From Kitasatospora papulosa (GTDB lineage: Bacteria; Actinomycetota; Actinomycetes; Streptomycetales; Streptomycetaceae): 64,000 bases of DNA. Positions 55,401-62,098 of this stretch are shown here, piece by piece. Positions within the stretch are counted from its first letter, which is position 1. Each line of letters starts with the position of its first letter. The translations under genes were made by a program, and so were the position numbers. The stretch spans positions 248,001 to 312,000 of the forward strand of contig NZ_JNYQ01000003.1 in NCBI RefSeq assembly GCF_000717245.1, in the 5' to 3' direction. The notes under the pieces were generated by a model. The model was given only the letters and a program-made list of their open reading frames with translations, made no database searches and was not told the DNA's origin.

Positions 55401-55947
55401 CCACCGCGCGGTTGACGCCGGTGGCCGGGGAATGGACCGTCCGCCCGTCCTTGATCCCCGGCCCCAGGGGCGCTCCGGTCTGGTTGATGTCGAAGAAGTC
55501 GGCGTTGATCGCGGCCACGGTGCGCCGGCCCTTGCCCGGGTCGTGCCCGGCGGCCATTTCGGAGACCGTGTGCCGGTCGGCGACCTTGCCCGAGGACAGG
55601 TAGTCGGCCCGCACTCCGCTGCCGTCCAGGTCGACGGAGAGGGTGTCGACCCGCAGCCATTTGTCGGACTCGAGGCGGTCGTAGGAACTCAGGCGGACGC
55701 CGGGGGCGACGGGACGGGTGGCGCGGGCGGTCTCGATGCCGTCGCCGTCCACGACGGATCTCGCGCCGCCGGCCGGGCCGCTCGCGGGCGGCGGCGCGAC
55801 GGGCCGGAGAATCTCGGCGGTGGTGTACGGGCGGGGGTCCGGCGTCGGGTCGGCGGCAGCGGGGACGGCGGCCCCTGCCACCGTCGCCGCCGCGGTCGCC
55901 AGCAGCACGAGCGACCGACGGATGCCGTGAGGGATGCCTGGGGCCAC
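52456..55947 (-). CDS. Large secreted phosphodiester glycosidase (NAGPA-like) plus metallophosphoesterase
   Basis: Exported protein of 1163 residues. A signal peptide (about 1-33, RRSLVLLATAAATVAGAA...AAA) leads to a NAGPA/DUF2233-type phosphodiester glycosidase domain (about 110-400: AAINADFFDINQTG, ALNLDGGGSSTLV). Then come Ig-like/carbohydrate-binding beta domains (about 430-790), a calcineurin-like metallophosphoesterase (about 797-1000: SDAQF, VNGDLVDEG, GNHEVMGG, IEHVPP, GSHVGV) and a C-terminal Ig-like domain. The combination suggests uncapping and then removal of phosphate from sugar-phosphodiesters such as teichoic-acid-type polymers. GTG start with CAGGAGGA just upstream. Confidence 0.88.
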   Translation of the reverse strand: MAPGIPHGIRRSLVLLATAAATVAGAAVPAAADPTPDPRPYTTAEILRPVAPPPASGPAGGARSVVDGDGIETARATRPVAPGVRLSSYDRLESDKWLRVDTLSVDLDGSGVRADYLSSGKVADRHTVSEMAAGHDPGKGRRTVAAINADFFDINQTGAPLGPGIKDGRTVHSPATGVNRAVGFGPRNAGRVLELYFEGTLTLPSGGHPLAAYNAANVPAQGVGAYTSAWGGADRAPTVDDARPVAEVAVRDGEVVSVSDGPGSGPVPEDTVVLVGREAGAGLLAALEPGDPVKIAYRARTDGGAVPRTAVGGRELLVVDGAAQNHDGEGNNTAAPRTAVGFSEDGRTMQVVTVDGRQTDSGGVTLTELGEMMRRAGSYSALNLDGGGSSTLVARQPGSDTLRVENSPSDGSERTVPNGLALTAPDGSGRLDGFWVETRTPAATAPGDDPVAGGHPERVFPGLTRQLTAAGYDETYGPAAGAPRWRAVSPAIGSVDARGTFTARRSGATDVRAERAGAHGGTRLTVLDRLARIRPTTPRVGLADEKATGTFGIVGLDSHGASAPVEPADIDLDYDRTRFAVADDGRGSFTVTSLTGSGAGRITATVAGVSTTLAVSVGLTEQTSADFDDAGSWTFSQARADGSLAATPDGHSGTGLRLTYDFTRSTATRAAYATPPRPLVVPGRPQTFTLWIKGDGNGAWPTLHLKDAAGSDQLLRGTYITWTGWRQVTFTVPPGAPAPLTVHRFYLAETAAARQYTGEIVIDGLTAQVPPTVDLPEQARNADPLIDPATVTEARDWQFAVMSDAQFVARDPDSALVRQARRTLREIKAARPDFLVVNGDLVDEGSPADLAFARQILDEELGDSLPWYYVPGNHEVMGGRIDDFVAEFGPARRTFDHEGTRVITLDTSGLSLRSGGFDQIKELRAQLDAAATDRSVGAVMLIEHVPPRDPTAQQGSRLSDRKEAALLEQWLADFRRTTGKGAAFIGSHVGVFDASRVDGVPYLVNGNAGKAPAGPADEGGFTGWSLVGADRVLPGEQAAARRQPWRGGPDWVSVQTRAHVDALTLTAPSQLVRGRSAAVTAQVTQGTRTVPAAFPLSADWTGSPNIHIGDPDGARARHIATLDPATGTLTALRTGTVTLAVTVNGVVRRAEIMITAGEVAPAA

Positions 55948-56130
55948 AAGTCCTCCTGGTGGGGAGCTGATCGCGCGGGAAACGCGCCGTCGGCGGACAG
56001 CATGACCGGGCCGGATGGGACGCACCAGAGGGCAACGGGGACATCAGGAGGAACAGCACGCGGCAGAAGGGTGACTCCGCCGGGCCCCTACAGGGGGACA
56101 CGAACGCTCCGCTGCGCCACACTTGACGAC

Positions 56131-56640
56131 ATGTCGACTGTCAGACGCAGCGCGGGTGTCCTGCTCTTCCGGGTCGTGGCCGGCGAGGACGGCCAGCCTG
56201 ACGCGGAGGTCCTGATCGGCCATATGGGCGGGCCGCTGTGGGCGCGGCGCGAGACGGCGGCATGGTCGGTCCCCAAGGGCGAGTACGAGCCCGCGGAGGA
56301 GGAGCCCGCCGCCGCCGCGCGCCGGGAGTTCCAGGAGGAACTCGGGCTGCCCGTCCCCGACGGCGTCTGGGTTCCGCTGGGCGAGGCACGTCAGGCCGGC
56401 GGCAAGATCGTCACCGTCTGGGCAGTGGACGCCTGGCTCGACCCCGCCGGAGCGGTCCCGGGGACCTTCACCATGGAGTGGCCGAAGGGCTCCGGCGTGC
56501 TGCGGGAGTTCCCGGAGATGGACCGGTTCGCCTGGTGCACGCCGGACGAGGCCCTCGAACGGCTCGTGGCGGGCCAGCGGGTGTTCGTCGAGCGGTTGCG
56601 CGCCTACGTGCGCGAGGGGCGCACCCCCTCGGAGGCGTAG
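56131..56640 (+). CDS. NUDIX hydrolase
   Basis: Protein of 169 residues that cleaves a nucleoside-diphosphate-linked or similar substrate. The Nudix box GEYEPAEEEPAAAARREFQEELG fits GX5EX7REUXEEXGU, with WSVPKG just before. RRSAGVLLFRVV at the start and the tryptophan-rich GPLWARRETAAW are common in actinobacterial predicted NTP hydrolases. No ribosome site precedes the ATG, so a leaderless message is possible. Its end overlaps the convergent ABC-F gene by 37 bases. Confidence 0.9.
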   Translation: MSTVRRSAGVLLFRVVAGEDGQPDAEVLIGHMGGPLWARRETAAWSVPKGEYEPAEEEPAAAARREFQEELGLPVPDGVWVPLGEARQAGGKIVTVWAVDAWLDPAGAVPGTFTMEWPKGSGVLREFPEMDRFAWCTPDEALERLVAGQRVFVERLRAYVREGRTPSEA

Positions 56641-58295
56641 TCCTCCGTCACGGCGCGCCCTGCCCGGAGCCCGAGGCGTTCGCCGGTGAAGCGGCCCCGG
56701 AAGCTCCGGTCGTGCGAGACGACGACGACGGCTCCCTCGTACCGTTCGAGCGCCGCCTCCAGTTCCTCGACGAGACCGAGCGCGATGTGGTTCGTCGGCT
56801 CGTCGAGGATCAGCAGGTCCGCCGGGCGGGTCACCAGCCGGGCCAGGGCGAGCCTGCGCTGCTGCCCGACGGAGAGGGCCGCCACGGGCACGGCCAGGTC
56901 GTCCGGACGGAACAGGCCGAGGGCCAGCAGCTCGTCCTCGTACTCCTCGGGGAACCCCGGCCGGCCCGCGGCGAAGGTGGCGAGCAACGTGCGGCGGGTG
57001 GGACGGGCGGGGAGTTCCTGCGGGAGGTAGCCGATCCTGCCCCGCCGCCGGACCGTACCGGCGTCGGGCGCGAGATCACCGGCCAGCACACGCAGGAGCG
57101 TGGTCTTCCCGGCCCCGTTGGGCCCGGTGACCAGGAGCCGCCGGCCTGGCTCGACCCTCAGGGAAGGCAGGTACAGCCGTTCGCCGACGCGGACGGATTC
57201 CAGTTCGACCACGGGGACACGGCCGCCCGTGCCGTCCGACGGGCCGTCGGCCTCGGCGGCGAGAGCGAGGTCGCCGGTGAAGCGCAGCGGCCGGGGAGGC
57301 TCCGGGACGGGTGAGCGGCGCAGTTCCTCCAGCCTGGCCCGGGCGGACCGGACCTGGCCCGACAGCTTCGTCTCGTGCGACCGGCGGTGCTTGCCGAAGC
57401 CCTGCCCGGGGTCCTTCCCGGTGCTCGCGAGGCGCTGTCCGGCCCTGCTCACCAGTTCCCCGGTGCGAGCCAGGTCCTCCAGCCACTCCTGGTGCTCCCG
57501 CGCCCACCGCCGGCGCGCGGCGGCCTTGGCCGTGCGGTAGCCGTCCCAGCCGTCGCCGTAGCGGGAGACGCTCCTCAGATCGCGGTCGACCTCCAGGATC
57601 ACGGTGGTGGTGCGCTCCAGGAACGCACGGTCGTGGGTGACGGCGACGAGGGTGCCCCGATGGGCACGGAGATGGTCCTCCAGCCAGCTGACGGCGGCTG
57701 CGTCGAGGTGATTGGTGGGCTCGTCGAGCAGCAGCAGTTCGGGCGCCGCGGCCAGCACGCAGGCCAGGGCCAGCCGGGACTGCTCCCCGCCGGACAGGGT
57801 GCCGAGTGCGCGGTCCCGGGTGAGGTGGCCGAGCCCGAGGCCGTGCAGCGCGGCGTCGGTCCTGGCATCCGCCTGGTAGCCGCCGCGTTCCTCGTACGCC
57901 GTCAGCAGGTCGCCGTAGGCCGCGAGCCGCGCGTCGGTGGGTTCCTCGCCGGCCATCGTCTCCTCCGCCTCGCGGATCCGGCGCTCCAGGTCGCGGAGCC
58001 CGGCGAGGGCGGCGTCGACGGCGTCCTGGACCGTGCTGCCGGGGTCGAGTGCGAGTGTCTGGGCGAGGTGGCCGCTGCCGCCCGGGAAGCTGACGGTGAC
58101 GTCGCCCCCGTCCGGGACCTCGGTGCCGGCCATCAGCCGGAGCAGGGTGGACTTCCCGGAGCCGTTCTCGCCGATGACGCCCGCCTTCTCGCCGGGGCGG
58201 ACGGTCAGGGACACCTGATCGAGGACGGAACGGTCGCCGTACGCCTTGGAGACGTCGTGCATGGCCAGTTGGGCGCGGGTGCGCTGAGAAGACAT
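56604..58295 (-). CDS. ABC-F family ribosome-associated ATPase
   Basis: Soluble protein of 563 residues with two ABC modules and no membrane part. Walker A motifs are GENGSGKST (about 42-50) and GPNGAGKTT; signatures LSGGEQSRLA and LSVGQQRRLA; Walker B LLLLDEPTNHLD and LLILDEPTNHIA. The linker between modules (about 245-300, with KAAARRRWAREHQEWLEDLARTG and GFGKHRRSHETKLSGQ) is the arm that reaches into the ribosome. ABC-F proteins of this type displace ribosome-targeting antibiotics or regulate translation. A micro-ORF and hairpins precede it, suggesting induction by attenuation. Confidence 0.9.
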   Translation of the reverse strand: MSSQRTRAQLAMHDVSKAYGDRSVLDQVSLTVRPGEKAGVIGENGSGKSTLLRLMAGTEVPDGGDVTVSFPGGSGHLAQTLALDPGSTVQDAVDAALAGLRDLERRIREAEETMAGEEPTDARLAAYGDLLTAYEERGGYQADARTDAALHGLGLGHLTRDRALGTLSGGEQSRLALACVLAAAPELLLLDEPTNHLDAAAVSWLEDHLRAHRGTLVAVTHDRAFLERTTTVILEVDRDLRSVSRYGDGWDGYRTAKAAARRRWAREHQEWLEDLARTGELVSRAGQRLASTGKDPGQGFGKHRRSHETKLSGQVRSARARLEELRRSPVPEPPRPLRFTGDLALAAEADGPSDGTGGRVPVVELESVRVGERLYLPSLRVEPGRRLLVTGPNGAGKTTLLRVLAGDLAPDAGTVRRRGRIGYLPQELPARPTRRTLLATFAAGRPGFPEEYEDELLALGLFRPDDLAVPVAALSVGQQRRLALARLVTRPADLLILDEPTNHIALGLVEELEAALERYEGAVVVVSHDRSFRGRFTGERLGLRAGRAVTEDYASEGVRPSRT

Positions 58296-58408
58296 GGGTG
58301 CTTTCCCTGAAGTGACAGGCCCGCGGCAGCGCGCACGTCGGCGTCGTGGACGCGGGCGCGCTCGGGGGCAGGGGTGTCGGACGACCGAGCGGACCGCGGC
58401 ACACGGGC

Positions 58409-58445
58409 GTGACCCGAGGGGTCACGCGGCGACGTTTGGCGTCGC
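58409..58445 (-). promoter_or_regulatory. Two adjacent hairpins in the ABC-F leader
   Basis: In the minus-strand leader, GCGACG/CGTCGC (58429-58445) with a five-base loop is followed by GTGACCC/GGGTCAC (58409-58425) with a CTC loop, 23 and 43 bases after the micro-ORF stop. They could form alternative structures that control transcription or translation of the ABC-F gene. Confidence 0.5.
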
Positions 58446-58467
58446 GTGGCGGCGGCCCGGCCGCGTA

Positions 58468-58494
58468 TCAGAGAAAGAAGTAGTACGAACCCAT
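58468..58494 (-). CDS. Micro-ORF MGSYYFFL, candidate regulatory leader peptide
   Basis: An eight-codon ORF, MGSYYFFL followed by TGA, lies 172 bases upstream of the ABC-F start on the same strand. A TAGACT -10 element (58502-58507) would start transcription at about 58495, making it a leaderless ORF. It lies in the only AT-rich patch of the region. Leader peptides that stall ribosomes in the presence of an antibiotic control many ABC-F resistance genes; a run of aromatic residues fits such a role. Confidence 0.55.
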   Translation of the reverse strand: MGSYYFFL

Positions 58495-58501
58495 GGGAGT
58501 C

Positions 58502-58507
58502 AGTCTA
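58502..58507 (-). promoter_or_regulatory. -10 element for the micro-ORF/ABC-F transcript
   Basis: TAGACT on the minus strand fits the TANNNT pattern and ends seven bases before the micro-ORF. No clear -35 box is visible because a hairpin occupies that position. Confidence 0.4.
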
Positions 58508-58508
58508 A

Positions 58509-58531
58509 CCCTGCGACGGCCGGTCGCAGGG
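58509..58531 (-). terminator. Hairpin after the PP2C gene and before the ABC-F promoter
   Basis: A nine-base stem (CCCTGCGAC with GTCGCAGGG) and a five-base loop, six bases after the phosphatase stop. It probably terminates that gene; it also overlaps the -35 region of the next transcript and could be an operator. Confidence 0.55.
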
Positions 58532-58536
58532 GACGA

Positions 58537-59736
58537 TTACGGGCCGCCCTCTCCAGACGGCCTCGCCTCCGGAAGGCTCGACACGTCCGCCCCGTCCGAG
58601 GGCCTGGTCAGGACGAGCACGGCGACGTCGTCCCGGCGCACTCCGCCCGCGAAGTTCTGCAGGTCGGCCTGGAGCGCCTCGACGACCTGGTCCGGTTCGC
58701 GGTCGGCCCACCAGCCGAGGCGCGCGTCGAAGGGGTAGAACTCCCCCGTGGCGTCGCGGGCCTCGGTCACCCCGTCGGTGCAGACGAGCAGGGCGGCGTC
58801 CGGCGGGAAGTCGATCCACTCCGCGGCCCGCGCCTCACCGCCGAGCTCGGCCATGCCCAGCGGTACGGACGTCCGGTTCAGGGTGACCACCGACGCCGCG
58901 CCGTCGTGCAGCAGCCGCGGCCACAGATGCCCGCAGTTGACGACCCGTACCCGGTCGCTTCCGTCGAACCCCAGCACCAGGGCGGTGACGAAGCGCTCGG
59001 CCTCTCCGGCCTCGGCGGTGAGGGCGTTGTGCCGGACGACCGCGTCCTCGACGGAATCGGCCACCGCGACGAGGTCGGGCTCCCGCACGGCGGCCTCCCG
59101 GAACGCTCCGAGCGCCGCGAAACCGGCTCCGATCGCGGGAAGCCCCTTGCCCTGCACGTCACCGATGATCACGCGGGTGCCGTAGGGCGACTGCACGACC
59201 TCGTAGACGTCACCGCCGACGAAGCGGTCCTCCTCGATCGGCTCGTAGAGCCCGTGGGCGCAGATCTGGCGCGTGAGGACGGGGAGCGGGCGCAGGATCT
59301 GCCGCTGGAGGGCGACGGCCGCCGTCCGCAGCCTCGCCACCTCGGTGGCGTGCCGGATGCGCGCGGCACAGGCGACGACACCGAGGGAGCTGGCGAGGGC
59401 GGTGAAGCCGAGGAGGAAGAGCACGTCCCAGAAGGCACCGGCGGCGGGGATCCTGGTCGCCACGACGACCGCCGTGACCCATGCCGCCACGGCCGTGGTC
59501 TGCCGCACCGAGCAGAAGACCGATGTGAGCGCGGGCAGCACGACCAAAAGCGGGATGACCGGGAGGTCGTCACCGGTGAAGGCGTCCAGGAGGACGACCG
59601 CGGCGGTGAGGAGGAAGAGCCACAGCGCGAGCGCCACGTTCCCGATCCGGGAGGCACCCGCTGACTCCTCACCCGTGTCCACCCCGGGCAGCGGCGTCTT
59701 GCGCGCCGCCGACGGGCGCCGGAGTCCCAGGACCAC
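58537..59736 (-). CDS. PP2C-family (SpoIIE/RsbU-type) serine/threonine phosphatase, membrane-bound
   Basis: Protein of 399 residues with about four membrane helices (35-125) and a cytoplasmic SpoIIE/PP2C domain. Metal and catalytic residues appear in RFVGGDVYEVVQSPYGTRV, IIGDVQGKGLPA, LLVCTDGVTEARD and RRDDVAVLVLT. Such enzymes dephosphorylate anti-anti-sigma factors and activate SigB-type sigma factors; a SigB/SigF-type sigma gene lies 1.3 kb away, which may or may not be its target. GTG at 59736 with GGGAGG seven bases upstream. Confidence 0.92.
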   Translation of the reverse strand: MVLGLRRPSAARKTPLPGVDTGEESAGASRIGNVALALWLFLLTAAVVLLDAFTGDDLPVIPLLVVLPALTSVFCSVRQTTAVAAWVTAVVVATRIPAAGAFWDVLFLLGFTALASSLGVVACAARIRHATEVARLRTAAVALQRQILRPLPVLTRQICAHGLYEPIEEDRFVGGDVYEVVQSPYGTRVIIGDVQGKGLPAIGAGFAALGAFREAAVREPDLVAVADSVEDAVVRHNALTAEAGEAERFVTALVLGFDGSDRVRVVNCGHLWPRLLHDGAASVVTLNRTSVPLGMAELGGEARAAEWIDFPPDAALLVCTDGVTEARDATGEFYPFDARLGWWADREPDQVVEALQADLQNFAGGVRRDDVAVLVLTRPSDGADVSSLPEARPSGEGGP

Positions 59737-59760
59737 GGCATGCCTCCCGCCTGTTCGTCC

Positions 59761-60519
59761 CTATCGCCCCACGTGTTCCAAGCTACCCGCCCCGCGGTCC
59801 CGGGTCCTGGCGTCGGGAGCCGGCACCGGGTCCGCCGGGACCAGCGCCGACAGGAAGGCCGTCCTGCGGCGCAGGGTGAAGCCGAGGGACTCGTAGAGCC
59901 GGATGGCTGAGGTGTTCGACCCGGCGGCGTGCAGGAAGGGAGTCTCGCCCCGCTCCTTGATTCCGTGGGCCACGGCCCTGACGAGGCGGGACGCGAGCCC
60001 TTGCCCCCGGACTGACTCGTCGGTGCAGACGCCGCTGATCTCGGTCCAGCCGGGCGGGTGCAGCCGCTCCCCCGCCATCGCCACGAGAACTCCGGACCGG
60101 CGGATGCCGAGGTAGGTACCGAGCTCCACGGTGCGCGGCAGGAACGGGCCCGGGCGGGTGCGCTCGACCAGGTCCAGCATCTCCGGGACGTCGGCCGGAC
60201 CGAGGAGCAGGGCCTCCGGATCGGGGGCGGCGTCCACCGTGTCGTCGACCAGCTGGACGCCCTCGGCCCGGAAGACGATCTCCCAGTCGGCGGGAGGGGG
60301 CTCACGGAAGGCGGTGAGCGTGACGGGGGAGCCGGGGCCCGCGAGAGCGGCCACATCGGCCCAGTCCTGGGCCTCGGGCGCGTCCGGCAGGGCCAGCCAG
60401 GGTGTGACGTCGGGGCTGTAGCGCAGGATGCGACCGCGCCGCTCGGCGAAGTGGGCGTGCGGGCCGGCGAGCGAGGCGCGGGCGGGGTTGTCCAGCGGAT
60501 GGGGTGCGGGCTCGGGCAT
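59761..60519 (-). CDS. GNAT-family N-acetyltransferase (FR47-like)
   Basis: Protein of 252 residues. The C-terminal half is the GNAT domain: EISGVCTDESVRGQGLASRLVRAV (acetyl-CoA loop), FLHAAGSNTSAIRLYESLGF and RRRTAFLSAL. The N-terminal half (DWADVAALAGPGSPVTL...) is a variable lid. Similar proteins are often annotated as FR47-like. Substrate unknown. ATG at 60519 with GAGAG about five bases upstream; the gene ends 24 bases before the phosphatase start, so the two may be co-transcribed. Confidence 0.85.
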   Translation of the reverse strand: MPEPAPHPLDNPARASLAGPHAHFAERRGRILRYSPDVTPWLALPDAPEAQDWADVAALAGPGSPVTLTAFREPPPADWEIVFRAEGVQLVDDTVDAAPDPEALLLGPADVPEMLDLVERTRPGPFLPRTVELGTYLGIRRSGVLVAMAGERLHPPGWTEISGVCTDESVRGQGLASRLVRAVAHGIKERGETPFLHAAGSNTSAIRLYESLGFTLRRRTAFLSALVPADPVPAPDARTRDRGAGSLEHVGR

Positions 60520-61002
60520 GGACTCTCTCACTCCGGTTGTTTCGGCGGTCGGCGACAGGGAGGGAAGGCCGGGCCACCCCGCGCCTATTCCCGCACCTCC
60601 GTACTGTTCACGAGCGTGCAATCAAGGACCCCCGGGCAGCACGTACACGCGCCTCGTCCGGCATCCCACGGCCTCGCGGTCCCGAGCACACACTCCCGTG
60701 TGCTCGGGACCGCGGACGCCGGATGCAGCGGATGTGCACCACTGCGCGGGATTCACCCCCAACGGGTCCCGGCCTGTGGCACCCTGGAGACGGCCGCCCC
60801 ACCGGGCTCCCCCGTACCGGTGGGGCGGTTCTGTGCGCCCCCGTGATCCAGAGCGCCCCGGTGTGCCCCACGGAGGACGACTCCAGCGATTTCAAGCCAT
60901 ATCCGGCAAGAGCTCGGCTCAAATCAGCCTCCGCACGCATGAGTTGCCACCCATCGGGCACGCGCCCACACCTCAGGCCGACAATCTGAGGAGCGTGACG
61001 GG
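60520..61002. other. Divergent intergenic stretch (483 bases) with an orphan hairpin
   Basis: Between the GNAT gene and the sigma factor gene. Several ORFs cover it but all are codon-biased shadows without ribosome sites. The distinct element is a 17-base perfect hairpin at 60675-60714. A TACTGT element (60602-60607) could start a short plus-strand transcript of about 100 bases ending at that hairpin. No promoter for the sigma gene is obvious. Confidence 0.5.
60675..60714. terminator. Orphan terminator-like hairpin
   Basis: Perfect 17-base arms (CGCGGTCCCGAGCACAC) around ACTCCC in a region where both flanking genes point away. It does not follow any called gene, so it may end an unannotated small RNA or be an attenuator in the sigma factor's leader. 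Confidence 0.5.
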
Positions 61003-61875
61003 ATGACCGCGCACACTGCACAAACCGCCGGCGCGGAACGAGCAGGTGCCTCCGGCGGACTCCCCTGGATCGAGGACGCCGGGCTGATCGCCCCGCGGGA
61101 CGCACGAAGGCTGTCGAGGCTCTTCTTCGACCGGCTGCAGGCCCTGGACGAGGGCACCCCCGAGCACCAGTACGCACGTAACACCCTGATCGAGATGAAC
61201 CTGTCCCTCGTGCGCTTCGCCGCAGGACGCTTCCGGAACCGGGGCAGCGGTGACATGGAGGACATCGTCCAGGTCGGCACCATCGGCCTGATCAAGGCCA
61301 TCGACCGCTTCGACCTCGCCCGTGAGGTCGAGTTCACGTCGTTCGCCGTGCCGTACATCGTCGGGGAGATCAAACGCTTCTTCCGGGACACCACCTGGGC
61401 CGTCCATGTGCCGCGCAGGCTCCAGGAGCTCCGGGTGGACCTCGCGAAGGCCAAGGAGGCTCTGGCGGTGGAGCTCGACCGTGACCCCACGGTCCAGGAG
61501 CTCGCCGGGTACCTCGATCTCGAGGAGGAGGAGATCACCGAGGGCCTCGTCGCCGCCAACGGCTACACGGCCGGCTCGCTGGAGATGCCGGCCGACGCCG
61601 GGGACCACGCGGGCCGGACGACGGCCGGGCGCGCGTACGCCGACGTACTGGGCGAACCGGACCCCGCGATGGAGACGGTGGAGAACCTCCACGCGCTCGC
61701 ACCGCTGCTCGGCGAGCTCGACGCGCGTGAGCGCCGCATCATCGACATGCGGTTCGGCCAGGAGATGACGCAGGCCCAGATCGGCGACGAGCTCGGCATC
61801 TCCCAGATGCACGTCTCCAGGCTGCTCAGCCGCATCCTGCGAAAGCTCCACGACGGCATGCTCGCGCAGGACTGA
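61003..61875 (+). CDS. RNA polymerase sigma factor, SigB/SigF/SigG group
   Basis: Group 3 sigma factor of 290 residues. Region 2 (MNLSLVRFAAGRF...GDMEDIVQVGTIGLIKAIDRFD...FTSFAVPYIVGEIKRFFRDT), region 3 (VPRRLQELRVDLAKAKEALAVELDRDPTVQELAGYL) and region 4 (LDARERRIIDMRFGQEMTQAQIGDELGISQMHVSRLLSRIL) are complete. Streptomyces has several such factors for stress and sporulation, controlled by RsbW-like kinases and PP2C phosphatases. No anti-sigma gene is directly adjacent. GAGGAG lies about 11 bases before the ATG. Confidence 0.94.
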   Translation: MTAHTAQTAGAERAGASGGLPWIEDAGLIAPRDARRLSRLFFDRLQALDEGTPEHQYARNTLIEMNLSLVRFAAGRFRNRGSGDMEDIVQVGTIGLIKAIDRFDLAREVEFTSFAVPYIVGEIKRFFRDTTWAVHVPRRLQELRVDLAKAKEALAVELDRDPTVQELAGYLDLEEEEITEGLVAANGYTAGSLEMPADAGDHAGRTTAGRAYADVLGEPDPAMETVENLHALAPLLGELDARERRIIDMRFGQEMTQAQIGDELGISQMHVSRLLSRILRKLHDGMLAQD

Positions 61876-61886
61876 CGCACGACCGA

Positions 61887-61925
61887 CGCCGGGCCGGCTC
61901 CGTGGAACGCGGGGCCGGCCCGGCG
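61887..61925 (+). terminator. Terminator of the sigma factor gene
   Basis: A 12-base stem (CGCCGGGCCGGC) with a 15-base loop, 11 bases after the stop. Confidence 0.75.
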
Positions 61926-62098
61926 TGTCTGTTGCGGCGGCATTGCAGCTTCGTGGCCACGTGCACGACCTGCTTCCGTCCCGCCTCGAACGGCCTCTAC
62001 GGTCCGTAACCAGTACGCCGCCGCGGCGACGCCACCGTGCTCGCGCGGACCACGTCCGAACGGCGGACATCCTCCCGAACGACCGTGCGAGGTATGAC

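Noticed and set aside
54271..56130. Upstream extension of the NUDIX frame, about 620 codons
   Set aside because: It runs antisense to the large secreted phosphoesterase; NUDIX homology begins only at the ATG at 56131.
60675..60714. Hairpin considered as part of a tRNA or CRISPR repeat
   Set aside because: No cloverleaf arms, no CCA or anticodon loop, and no repeated units with spacers.
61926..62098. Possible SAM riboswitch before metY
   Set aside because: I could not find the conserved core or pseudoknot elements of SAM-I, SAM-II or SAM-IV types; a covariance-model search would decide.
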